NCBI GenBank assembly: GCA_021234155.1
Contig: JAJEKV010000032.1
Location: forward strand, 3,060,156-3,124,155
DNA from: Isoetes taiwanensis
Taxonomy: Eukaryota; Streptophyta; Lycopodiopsida; Isoetales; Isoetaceae
Length of the DNA: 64,000 nucleotides
Direction: 5' to 3'
The notes below the pieces were generated by a model, which was not told the DNA's origin, ran no database searches, and worked only from the letters and a program-made list of their open reading frames with translations. This document shows, piece by piece, positions 36,341-45,921 of this stretch. The translations under genes were made by a program, and so were the position numbers. The first letter of the stretch is position 1; every line of letters starts with the position of its first letter.

Positions 36341-36620
36341 TCTTCAAGAAGAAATTCAGAGGAAGAGCAAGAAAGCAAGAGCCCCAAATCTGAAATTTGA
36401 AGGGAATATCAAGCAATATGATTTTCTGAATGGCATTGAGGATTCTTTTGCAGTTGAGAGCCATTTGCGGTTACAGAAGGTTCTGGATCCAGCAGGCAAA
36501 GCTATTATTCATAGAGGTATTTCGTTGATTTCTAATAGGAAGAATTTTTTGTGGATTAGGGACAGGGAAGGGCTTCGGGTTGCAGAGATTTATTGCTGTA
36601 ATCAGATCAAGTGCTTTTGC
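36341..36620 (+). pseudogene. DIRS-like gag ORF, 3' part
   Basis: Directly after the Copia TSD the frame reads QEEIQRKSKKARAPNLKFEG, NIKQYDFLNGIEDSFAVESH, then ISLISNRKNFLWIRDREGLR. The pattern of KF-GN-KQYDF-N, followed by 'ALL-GK-LI-KRNKLI-IAD' like residues, is typical of ORFs upstream of RT in DIRS-like elements. I place it there by memory of the family, not by alignment. The frame dies after ~36620. Confidence 0.5.
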
Positions 36621-37845
36621 ACGCATTGTCATGGAAACACTTCTGATATAGTGTTGTGCATTCTCTTGGCATTTTATCTCTGTATACATTTTCAGTCTTC
36701 AATGGTCTTCTTGTTTCCCCTCAAACTAGATTTCCCTTTAAACCTTTCTTTTCCCCTTTTCTCTGGTAGAGAGATCACTGGATTGGCTGAGCATATGCAG
36801 TTGTTAACTGTTGGCAGATCAAGGAAATACTTACATCCTCTAATACACTAATTTAGGAAATACAAGGAGTTATTGGCATCTTCTAGCACAGTATTTGGAA
36901 ATTTGCCTCTGCTAGTACACAAAATCTTCCTGCACTACAACCTGATTGTTTCGAATTAGGCTTCGTTTAGTCTCAATTTAGGTTTTATTTAATGCCTGCC
37001 TTTTCTATTTGCGCTTTTGTTTCCGGTCTTCTTTGTTGTAAATTAGTTTGCAATAATAAACGTTGCTTTAGAATAGTGTATACTTGGTTCTTTGCTGTAG
37101 TTGAAAAGGCCATGAAGCATAGCTCAATGAAGATTCTGATGAGGGTGTTCAGTCCCTACATGTTTCCTTATTTTTGGTCTTCTTTGTTGCTCTATTCAGA
37201 CTATAAGATCCTCCTGTCCCTGGTTATTTCATCTACAATTTTCAAAAGGAACTACAAAGCTTTTTCCTCGATTCTTTCCTGTCCCTGCAGATTTAACCTG
37301 TCCTGTAGTTGAGGTTAAGCTTCCCTTCTTACGAATAACAAAATCTTTCTGAAACCATAAGACAGTTGCATCGATTTCCCTGCAGAGCCTGCTTTAATGC
37401 GCCTTACCTTTCATGCTCATAGGATCTTCCAGACGCTGTTTACAGTGCTCTAGAAGACCACCCTGGAAGTTTCTTCGGCTCCTTGTTTCAAACCTGGGCT
37501 GGCTTTACAACAGGTATATGTTTCCAGGCTCCGAAACAGAGCTGCTTGTGCGGCCTATTATCTGCCTATGCATCCGGAAGCAGCCATGGATTGTTACCGA
37601 CTCCCTCGCTTAATCCGTTGAGACCTCTGCTTTGGTTTTTATTAGGGTATCGATGAGGGTTATAGGTTAAAAAAGAGCCACATTTCATTTTTGATAAATT
37701 AGTTTAAACCTTTAGGTATTAACTTGTGTGACGTATTAGAAATTTGACATGGCATGTATTTTGATCTGGGATGTTAACATGACTAAATGACTAAGGTTGA
37801 GCTATTTTCCGCATAAATGTCTATCAATTAAGCAGAGTTTACGTC
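36621..37845. other. Unassigned spacer inside the DIRS-like element
   Basis: There is no recognisable coding content between the gag-like ORF and the RT. It could be DIRS internal spacer or an old insertion. Open frames here (for example 36992-37312) lack known motifs. Confidence 0.4.
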
Positions 37846-37858
37846 TACAAGTGACTTA

Positions 37859-38425
37859 TTTGCACAATAGGTTGAAGCAAAGCGTGGCAATTTGGAAATC
37901 TTTTTGCTCTTCGGCGATGGTTCTTGACTGGATTGCCAACGGGTAATTCTCTCCCTTGATTGCATGGTTGGTCCGCCTACTCAACCCTGGGCCAAGCCAA
38001 ACCATACGCCTGCTTTACAACATGCTGACTTTGTTAGAGGCGCTATAAAGGATTTAATTGCTTCTGGTGCGGCTACCAACTCTGAGTCATCCCCTCTCAT
38101 TATGTCGCCTTTAAGTGTTGTTCCTAAGGCAGGTAATAAGTTGCGTCTGATCTTAGACCTTCGTTTTGTCAATAGCCTTTTAGCTCACATCCCTTTCAGA
38201 TATGAAACTGTTAAAGATGTTCCAACCATAGTCAAACCCAATGATCTCTTGTTCACTTTTGACCTACACTCTAGTTACCATCATGTCGACATTAACCCTA
38301 TTTATTGGACCTACCTTGGTTTTGAGTTCGAGGGCTCTTATTACATGTTCACATCCTTGCCCCAGCTAGACATCAGAAATTTCTCTCCTTCGCCTCCAAA
38401 CTGCTCAGTTCTGACCATGTCCTAG
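37859..38425 (+). pseudogene. DIRS-like reverse transcriptase
   Basis: The frame reads SVAIWKSFCSSAMVLDWIANG, DFVRGAIKDLIASGAA, SPLSVVPKAGNKLRLILDLR, FVNSLL and LFTFDLHSSYHHVDINP, then YLGFEFEGSYYMFTSLP. The combination of VVPK--NKLRLILDLR-VN and TFDL-S-YHHV is characteristic of DIRS-type RTs rather than Copia or Gypsy. The catalytic DD box and thumb are lost in the degenerate 38425-38640. Confidence 0.75.
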
Positions 38426-38639
38426 CCCGACTTTAGCATCTTTCATGGGCACGATCGAGTCCTTTCATTTGGTATTTGGGCCATTAACTAGACTTTTATC
38501 TTTCAATCTTGCAACTCTTTATGGCTCCATTAACTCTTGATCTCAATATTTGCAGTTGTCTATTTTACACACTGAAATCTATTTATGGTCCTCTCATTTT
38601 GATCTACTAAATTTCGCTTATATTTGGGAACCCCTTAGT

Positions 38640-38996
38640 CCGGTTAAATCCTTATGTTATGATGCTAGTGGGTCAGGCTGGGGAGTCTGAGTTCATGGAT
38701 CTTTGCCCTCCTCTGAGTTTTCTGGCCCTTTTTCTCAAGATGAGCAAACCACTTCATCAACTGCCCGCGAACTTTGTGCCTTCATTTCTTAGAACAACAT
38801 GCGCCTTCTTTAGAAAACTCTCAAGTCACAGCATTTGGTGATTCTCTTAATGCCTTTTTTATTTTATCAAAGGGTGGATCTCAAGTTAGTCAATTACATT
38901 CCTTGTGTATTAAGGTCTTCATCTTGTGCTGTAAGCATAGTATTGTCCTTAAGCCAGCTTGGATTCCTCGCAACCTTAATCAGTGGGCTGATTATC
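38640..38996 (+). pseudogene. DIRS-like RNase H
   Basis: Across two frames the segment gives CYDASGSGWG, GPFSQDEQTTSSTARELCAF, FGDSLNAFFILSKGGS and AWIPRNLNQWADYL. These are the ordered motifs of the RNase H after DIRS RTs (YDAS-GWG, SST-RE, DN-NA--IL, WIPR--N--AD). The last codons run straight into the LTR at 38997, which defines that insertion site. Confidence 0.75.
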
Positions 38997-40511
38997 TGTG
39001 ACGTTCCAGCATAACATACGGTCCCAATACGTATATTATACTGCCACATCACACGTACATGTCATCACGACAAGTACTTGAGAGTCGTAAAGGGTTGCGC
39101 CTAGGGGGCAACCTCGTATGTTGCACATGTATATTAAACATATGCAATTACCCCCCTTTACCAATGGCTAAGCCCCATTGCTCCTTTCTAACCTAAGCCT
39201 AAAAGTTCATGTAAAAGGAACAAAAGGGGAAACCTTTCCAGTTTTGCATTTTGGCTTCCTTGGGTCATTCCGGCCAATCGAAATTGCTGCTTCGCATTGC
39301 CAGGCATCCCTGAGCTATATTTGCACAATAGTTCTCTTAGGAGCAACCATCTTCAGCAAAAACGAAGGCATGGATGCGATTCGGGGAGCTGGAGCAAGCC
39401 AGGGATCAGGTAACTTGTGATTCCGTTGTGCAAAGCCGACTCTTAGCCCGACAATGAGCTAGGATAGTATGTTAGATCAGTCTTAGCAGCCTTGTAGATC
39501 CTAAGATCACCAGCCTTAATGAATGAACCTAACCATGTGTGTTTAGGTAGATAGATTAGTTTCAGTTCTTTGATGATGATGACGTTCCATTCTATGCTCT
39601 CTAGTGTATGTGGGAAGGGGGGTAGAGACCCTGAAGCCTTAAGTAGCGGATGATTCTAGATAAACCTCATTAATTCCTAATTAATGTGGCCCGTGTACAA
39701 GAGTCTGCCTAGTTGTGAGTGGTGGGGCTAGACCGGTGGAATAAGGGGGACTTGTCCCATCACTGACTGATCCCTCTGGTGTGTAAAGCCTACCAGGGAT
39801 CTTATTGGGCTGGGCGTAATGGCTTGCCACTACGTGTGGGCAAGGCATGAGCTTGACACCCCTTGGGTGGTGATCCACCTTCAATGAGGTTCAAATCGAA
39901 TAAAGGCAGTGGCCCTCTAACCGCCTGTGATGGGCATGCATGCCTCTGGAGGGGGAGTGATCCCCTTCCTGCCTCATCGGGACTGGGGAGATGAAACTCA
40001 GTAGTAGGCCCTTTTGGCTACGTACCCGGCGGGCTACGGTCCAGTCCCTAGACTATTCAACCTACTCTGTAAAGTGTACACTGGGAGGGGCGGATGGAGC
40101 GAACTACCCAACATCCATATTTCAATGACAGCCCAATCCATTCTTATGAATTCTGTCTGCAATGATTCTGGAGACCCAAGCCGTCAGTCCATACCTGGAG
40201 TCTGAGCCTTGGGTCGGATTTCCCCTGTGATGGTGATGATATGATGTATCTATACATGTATGATGTGGTACAGTCACCCTTCGAGGTGACCCTATTTATA
40301 TTTGATGTCATGTGCTTATGTTTATTCATGCTTCCGCAGCTAGGTCGATCCCGAAGGAAGACGGGATAAATGACCCATCCACTCTTCCTCATTGATCCAT
40401 GGTTATAGGATCGATGTTAGGTGGATGGCCTCTGTCAGCAGGGCTGCCAGGGGGATGAACTCCACCTTCCAATATGATGGGGGCATCGTAGAAGAAGTAG
40501 GGGACATCACA
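38997..40511 (+). repeat. Large LTR (1.5 kb), 5' LTR of an unidentified LTR element
   Basis: The boundaries are tgtgacgttcc at the left and gggacatcaca at the right. They form short inverted ends (TGTGACGTTCC against TGTGATGTCCC), and the insertion cleanly interrupts the DIRS RNase H. A consensus tRNA-Met PBS follows one base later, which fixes the right edge. No second copy is seen in the window. The LTR itself codes for nothing recognisable. Confidence 0.8.
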
Positions 40512-40512
40512 G

Positions 40513-40524
40513 TGGTATCAGAGC
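40513..40524 (+). promoter_or_regulatory. tRNA-Met type primer-binding site
   Basis: tggtatcagagc is the complement of the plant initiator tRNA-Met 3' end. It is used by many plant LTR retrotransposons to prime minus-strand synthesis. It lies one base after the LTR. Confidence 0.9.
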
Positions 40525-40724
40525 CATGATCTTGGAAGATCAAGATCGGGCACTGACCATTTTCCTGTAGGACTAACAGTAGACTTTCAGCCTTAGGAAT
40601 AACAACCCAAGCATGAACCTCAGAAATTGGAAAAAAAAATTTTCAATCCTTAGAGCAGTAAGGTAGGATAATGATAAGTTAGAAAGAATAGTAGAAAACC
40701 CTAAAAAATTCTGGTCAGTAGGGA

Positions 40725-40796
40725 GTGACCTCTCACAGAGTGCGCCCCAGGCATTTTCAAAATTTTTGAAAAAGGCTCTCGCGCACTGTGAGTGGT
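40725..40796 (+). repeat. Palindromic 70-nt repeat, copy 1
   Basis: Outer stem ctcacagagtgcgcc with gcgcactgtgag; inner palindrome cattttcaaaa/tttttgaaaa. First of four copies (40725, 40949, 42638, 42842). Confidence 0.85.
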
Positions 40797-40948
40797 TGAC
40801 CAATTTTTTTTTTTTTTGAAGAACTGTGTGCTCAATATATTAGAGTAATCTGATAGCTCAGAGTAGCTTAAAGCTTGAATTTAAGCTAGGAATGCATGTT
40901 CTAACACTAAGAAACTGTTTATAAAACTAAAATTGGAGTAAAAAAGGC

Positions 40949-41022
40949 GTGACCCCTCACAGAGTGCGCCCTGGGCATTTCCAAAACTTTTGAGAATGGC
41001 TCTCACGCACTATGTGAGTGGT
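40949..41022 (+). repeat. Palindromic 70-nt repeat, copy 2
   Basis: Outer stem ctcacagagtgcgcc with acgcactatgtgag; inner catttccaaaa/cttttgagaatgg. Lies ~180 bp before the TATA box of the H3-like ORF. Confidence 0.85.
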
Positions 41023-41109
41023 GGGTACTTTTTGCATGAAAGAACCTAATCTATTAATCTAGCAAACACTAATGCTTTACCAAATGGTATAACATGAAAT
41101 TGCAGGTCC

Positions 41110-41150
41110 AAACCCTAAAACCCCCAGACCTATAAATAGATCTTTAGGGT
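41110..41150 (+). promoter_or_regulatory. Telobox + TATA promoter of the H3-like ORF
   Basis: aaaccctaaaa (41110-41120) is a plant telobox. TATAAATA starts at 41131 and an inverted telobox (tttagggtt) follows at 41142. The ATG is at 41243, 112 nt after the TATA start. The same set precedes the second ORF with a 111-nt spacing. Confidence 0.7.
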
Positions 41151-41242
41151 TCTTCCTTTTCACCTTTCTTCTCCAGCTAGCTGCTCTCCGGGCAAGAAGA
41201 CAATTTTTAGGCGCTTGGAAGGCGATTAACATATTTCCAAAC

Positions 41243-42493
41243 ATGGCCCGCACCAAGCAAACTGCACAAGTGGTTATGCCAGATGATTACACCAGCGCCC
41301 AGGTTCTTGCAGCTCAACAGAAGGCTAGAGAGGCTCAAAAGCGAGCCAGACAAGAAGAGAACCCTGACACAAATCCAGATGCTGAGGAGGAAGATCAACA
41401 TCAACAAGACGAGCAAGAGCAACTCCAAAACCTTGATAATCAAGAAAACCCTAAAAATCAAGGCAATGATGAAGAGGAGGAGGATGAGAGGTGCAACCGC
41501 TACCAGAGGAGCTGGTGCGTAAGTTAAAGAAAATGGGAAAGAGAAAAAGAGCGACAAAGAGGAAGAGAATTGCAGAGAAGAAGGAGCGCAGAAGATTGAA
41601 GGAGGAGCGCCAGAAACTGAAGGAGGCCAAAGGAAAGGACCCCAAAGTGCCAAAGAAATCCTGACGGAAAACAAAAACAACACCAAGCAAAGGGGTGAGC
41701 AGGAGCGGGAGCCCGACAGACCATCATCGTCTTCATCAGACACAGAGTCAGACGAGGAGGAGTCAAGGGTTCCCCGCCCAGCAGAAGGCTCAGGACCTTC
41801 AAACATAAATAATGAGGAGGAAGAATCGACAATAGCACTCCCATATCCGAAGTGACCGAAACCAACAACAAATCCAAAGAAGGGCAAACTGGCACGGGAG
41901 TCCTTTGTACTCGAGCACGAGCGAGAGTATAGGAGGAAGAATCGGCAATAGTACCCCCATACCCGAAGTGGCTGAAGCCAACAACAGATCCAAAGAAGGG
42001 CAAACCGGCATGGGAGTCCTTTGTACTCGAGCACGAGCGGGAGTATAGGAAGAAGCCGAAGGAGTACCAAGAGTACATGAAGATGTACGAAGAGTACTCG
42101 AAATATTATGAAGCAAATAAGGTAACGTACGTGGAGGGAGGAAGGCCAACTAAGAAGAACACTTTGAAGCCGCCCCTGGAGAGACCCGTACCACCAAAGA
42201 AGCCAATGAAGAGAAAGGCGGATTCCTATTTTGCAAGAGCTGCTCGGGAGATCCGACATTTTCAGAGGAGCTACGGACTGTTGATCCCAAGAGCTGCCTT
42301 CGCAAGATTAACCCGGGAAATCCTGCAGGAATTTGACAAGACCAAGAGAGTAACAGATGACATGTTACTTGCATTGCAGGAGGCAACAGAGCAAAAGTTA
42401 GTCTAGCACTTCAGTGTCCTCTATGCAAAGAGAGTCACTTGTATGCCTAGGGACATGAAGTTAGCTAGATTCATAAAGAAGAAAGATTGCTAA
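41243..42493 (+). pseudogene. Histone H3-like protein with a long charged linker (pseudogene)
   Basis: The N-terminus is MARTKQTAQ; the first eight residues equal canonical histone H3. The far end (42225-42490) reads RAAREIRHFQRSYGLLIP, FARLTREILQEF and DMLLALQEATEQKLV. After a TAG at 42404-42406 it continues YAKRVTCMPRDMKLARFIKK. These align with H3 helices alpha-N, 1, 2 and 3 (REIR-YQKS--LLI, F-RLVREI--F, ALQEA-E--LV, AKRVTIMPKDIQLAR-I). In place of the ~40-residue tail there are over 300 residues: an acidic Gln-rich stretch, a Lys/Arg-rich helix-like stretch (~41530-41660), a Ser/acidic stretch and a Tyr/Lys/Glu-rich stretch. Frameshifts near 41490 and 41655, a stop at ~41853, a 116-bp duplication and the TAG at 42404 disable it. 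It lies 0.7 kb after the PBS, where gag is expected. It could be a retroelement-captured H3 variant or an unrelated host pseudogene. Confidence 0.75.
41816..42047 (+). repeat. 116-bp tandem duplication within the H3-like ORF
   Basis: 41816-41931 and 41932-42047 are near-identical direct copies (both with ggaggaagaatcg, cctttgtactcgagcacgag). 116 is not a multiple of three, so the duplication shifts the frame. Confidence 0.9.
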
Positions 42494-42637
42494 CCTGATG
42501 TAATTATAAAATTATGTAAATATAAAAAGTATTTTGATCATGTTGTGAAGTGTGCAAAATTGTAATTAATAAGGTTGTAATAATGATATGTGCATTTGGA
42601 ATTAGTTAATTTGGACAAAAAGTCACTATTTTGGGCC

Positions 42638-42714
42638 CCACCCCTCACAGAGTGCGCCAGGAGCATTTCCAAAATTTTTGAGAATGGCTCTCGCGCACTG
42701 TGTGAGTGTTTGAC
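42638..42714 (+). repeat. Palindromic 70-nt repeat, copy 3
   Basis: Outer stem ctcacagagtgcgcc with gcgcactgtgtgag; inner catttccaaaa/tttttgagaatgg. Lies after the H3-like ORF. Confidence 0.85.
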
Positions 42715-42841
42715 CACTGATCTATGTCTAGACTTATCCAAATATAGAAAGTAAGGGCGTAGACCGCCGTAACTCGGCGAGATACGTAGGATTCTATCCT
42801 TAGATTACAAATTTAGAGTCATCTAAGACCCAAACAGGAGC

Positions 42842-42915
42842 CCACCCTCACAGAGTGCGCCCTGGCCATTTCCAAAACTTTTGAGAATGCCTCCCGTGCA
42901 CTGCGTGAGTGGTCA
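42842..42915 (+). repeat. Palindromic 70-nt repeat, copy 4
   Basis: Outer stem ctcacagagtgcgcc with gtgcactgcgtgag; inner ccatttccaaaa/cttttgagaatgc. Lies ~240 bp before the TATA box of the second ORF. Confidence 0.85.
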
Positions 42916-43050
42916 GAGTAAAATGGCCCTGATTCATCCCAACTACCTCCAAAGTAGATGAAATTTATTGCAATAGGATCATTAGGATGTATTCTTATTC
43001 TAGATTACCTATCAATTGCATAGCAGGACCTTGTAGTGATAGATATTCCC

Positions 43051-43092
43051 AAACCCTAAAAATTTCTCAAATTAGGGTTTTGCTTATAAATA
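43051..43092 (+). promoter_or_regulatory. Telobox + TATA promoter of the second ORF
   Basis: aaaccctaaa (43051-43060), an inverted telobox (ttagggttt, 43072-43080) and TATAAATA (43085-43092). ATG at 43196 is 111 nt after the TATA start. An agacaattttttag string occurs between TATA and ATG, matching agacaatttttagg in the H3-like leader. Confidence 0.7.
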
Positions 43093-43195
43093 TGACTACA
43101 ACTCACCCTACTCTATCACTCCTCACTCCAAGACAATTTTTTAGCTCCCAGAGGTGCTTCCAGATCTGTTTGATAACCCCAGCAGCATCAGCATC

Positions 43196-44740
43196 ATGGC
43201 CACCTCTGCATTCAGGTGATGGTACAACACCACTGCTCATGTGACTGAGGCTGACATCAACTCGATCTTCACTGTTTTTCAAAAAGAGATCGATGTGGAT
43301 GCCACCATAAATGCCACACCTTTTTACCAGGAGATTATGACTGAGTTCCATGCCAAGATAGAACTTTCTCTGGTAAAACTTCCCCCTTGCATAAGTTATT
43401 TTGCACCTAGAACAACCCTTCGTGCAGCTCTGAATGATATCCTTAACATAGACAAGTATCTAGAAAATAAAGCTGCTCGCATGCCAAATTATATGACTAT
43501 ACCCATAAGTAGGAAGAGATATTTCTCCTATACTGCAGCTATAGCTATCTTTTTGTCCCAGAGAGCCCAAACCTAGATAGGGGAACCCTCCGTTCAGCCT
43601 CTTGAGATTGAACCCATAGCCATTGAAGCAGGAGAAGAGGAGCAAATGCTCCTGGAGTACGAAGAGACAGAGCAGGAGGAAGAGACAGAGGAAATACATG
43701 GATATGACGTGGAAGACATCATCGACGTCAACCCCATATGGGAAAGGCATCAAGCAGAAGAAGATCTTCCGAACTTCGAAGAAGGATTGAGAGCAACAAG
43801 GACAGCTCCTCCACTTGGGTTAGGCATCACCAGTCTAACCCCGGTCATCATTCAAGGAGAAGAGTACCTGACACTCCATGATATCAAGAACCTCCCAGAG
43901 TGCAGGGACAAAGGTTACAGGATAGATGAGCTCTTGCACCTTCTATGCCAGCAGCCCGACCTCGATGACTTCATCAACCGAGAAACTCAGGACTTCCCTA
44001 TTGGCATCAAAGAGGCCCGCACTTACACTGGCTAGTCATCATCAGATATTGAAGCCTACACCGGCATCCGACAGATGATGACACAGCAGGAGCTACCCTC
44101 GGAGGAGGAATTCATAGCCCTCCAAGAGCGGATGGGCATCAGAGGAAAAACAACAAGTGCACTCCTGCCCAGCACCTCTTCAGTAGCGCCAGTCGGATTA
44201 GAAAGAGGCGGCATCAACTTGACCTCTTTCAGGTCCATGTTCGGCGACTACAGAGAAATGATAGCAGTACCGGTGGATGAATACTCTGGAAGACACAGAG
44301 CGGGAATCATAATCGGGGAAGAGACAGTGGAGAGAGGACATGACAAAGCCCTCAGATTTTACTTGCCACTCCTCACCAACAGAAGGATATCGGTCATACA
44401 ACGCCAGTTCAGCCCACGGGGAAAAGAGGGAGTCTTCATGCTGATTGCCCTCTCTGGATTTGGTAGGCATGCTCGAATGCCTCCAAACATTGACACGCCA
44501 TCCTGGTCAAGAGGACAATAACTTTGAGCATCTTCGACTTCACAGTCCCATATAGACGACATGGCAGGTTGGCCGCCACTGCAGCTTACACGTCGAATAG
44601 AAGGATCGAAGACTTGGTGATGGCACTCCAGGGTGGTACGGCCACCAGCATCCTTAGAAACTTGGGGCGAACAATTGCCACAATCCAAGTGAAGAAGTTC
44701 TTGGAAGACAACCCCAGTATACAGAAGATTCCAAGAATAA
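43196..44740 (+). pseudogene. Unknown acidic protein, second cassette ORF (pseudogene)
   Basis: I do not recognise this protein. The start is ATG 43196 (MATSAFR), with in-frame stops at ~43217 (TGA), 43574 (TAG) and 44033 (TAG), all in the same frame until 44521. A frameshift then continues as FDFTVPYRRHGRLAATAAYT. Reading through the stops gives ~480 residues. It has an N-terminal part with TEADINSIFTVFQKEID, an acidic stretch (EYEETEQEEETEEIHGYDVE) and a C-terminal part with GIIIGEETVERGHDKALRFY and RNLGRTIATIQVKKFLED. No zinc knuckle, protease or histone fold is seen. Its promoter and hairpins parallel those of the H3-like ORF, so the two cassettes probably belong to one element. Confidence 0.6.
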
Positions 44741-44889
44741 GATTAAACTTTTTCTCTATCTTATATCTTATGAATATAAATGATGGTGTTATGTATGATC
44801 TTTGATATATTTTGTCCCCACAACTATATAACCAACATTCATTTAAATTAAGAATATGTCTTAATATTGGAAATTTTAAAGTTTTCCTA

Positions 44890-45240
44890 TTTTTGCCCCA
44901 TCCACCGTTTCCCCCGCTTTTTGCCCCGCCCGTCATTTCCCCCTTTTTTTTATCCCGCCTAATTTTTCGTTCCTCCCTCCTCCGCTTTTTTCTTTCCGCT
45001 TCCGCTTGTTTCTTTTCCGCTTTTCCTCCGCTTTCCCTCATTTATTTTTTTCCCAACGCAGTCCGCTTTCCCTCATTTATTTTTTTCCCAACGCAGTACG
45101 GCTTTCTTCCCCTTTTATTTTTCTCTCTGCGTCCGGCTTCTTCTTCCAGCTTCGTTCGGCTTCTTCTTCTTCTTCCGGCTTCTTTCAATTTCTCTTCTTT
45201 CGGGTTCTTCTTCTTCTTCAAGAATTTCGGGTTCTACAGG
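44890..45240 (+). repeat. Polypyrimidine tract with a 35-bp tandem duplication
   Basis: About 350 bp are almost pure C/T on the + strand (tttttcccc, ccgcttttc, ttcttcttcttc). Inside, ccgctttccctcatttattt and the following tttttcccaacgcagt occur twice back to back (45029-45098). Such a strand-biased tract can adopt triplex structure; no gene is evident. Confidence 0.7.
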
Positions 45241-45479
45241 GTTTGCTACGTTCTCTACAAGGTTTGCTGCGTTCTCTGCAGGGTTTGCTTAACTGTAGGG
45301 TTTGTGGATTTTGTGGCTTATGATGCAAAGAGAAAGCAGCAGCACTATGGAATGGAATGGAAAAGACACTAAAACGCACTGCATTGTCGACAAGTAACAG
45401 GGTAGCTCCTTGTATTCACCAAAACAAGAGGGTTCCGGCGAAAAGCTTCCAAGCCCAAGAATCGCATTGTTAATACCAC

Positions 45480-45921
45480 ACTGAAGATGCAAGCCCTAAT
45501 GCAAGCAGATACAGGAATTGAGCTAAAACTGGAAATGGGTCCAGTGCAGACAGGGGCCGAGTGATTGCTATAGGATAAAGCAAGCAGATGCATACTGAAG
45601 AATCACATTGCAAGCCCTAATGCAAGCAGATACTGATACTGAAGATGTAAGCCCTAATGCAAGCAGATACTGATACTGGAATTGAACTAAAACTGGAAAT
45701 GGGTCCGGTGCAGAGAGGGGCCTGGGTGTCTCCGTTGCAAGAACAGCGCTCTTCCTTCCTTTTTCTACGTCTTTGTCCAAATGGCCAGGAATTCTGACCG
45801 CTGGAATCCGGCGGACTTGAATGAAGCAGAAGCAATGCCAGAACACGGGAATCTGTGACCTGTCTAGCGCCGGATCCCTTCCAGAACACGGGAATCTGTG
45901 ACCTGTCTAGCGCCGGATCCC
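45480..45921. repeat. Nested short duplications
   Basis: gcaagccctaatgcaagcag recurs near 45488 and 45612, and in a variant near 45648. The ~75-bp block from caggaattgagctaaaactg to gcagacaggggcc is repeated near 45660-45722 as ggaattgaactaaaactgg to gcagagaggggcc. A 42-bp unit (ccagaacacgggaatctgtg ... gccggatcccc) is duplicated in tandem at ~45838-45921. Confidence 0.7.

Larger units (their letters stand above)
25310..38996 (+). mobile_element. DIRS-like retroelement, interrupted by a Copia insertion and cut by an LTR
   Basis: DIRS elements are retrotransposons that integrate by a tyrosine recombinase. Three coding blocks lie in order on +: a gag-like ORF (25310-25522 continued at 36341-36620), RT (37859-38425) and RNase H (38640-38996). 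The gag halves join across the Copia 5-bp TSD. The RNase H ends abruptly at 38996, where another LTR begins. No recombinase domain or terminal repeats are seen, so the element is incomplete. The assignment rests on the RT and RNase H motifs. Confidence 0.7.

Noticed and set aside
41207-42259. 350-codon minus-strand frame rich in Leu, Ser and Phe
   Set aside because: It is the antisense of the H3-like ORF; its hydrophobic composition mirrors the Glu/Lys-rich sense strand.
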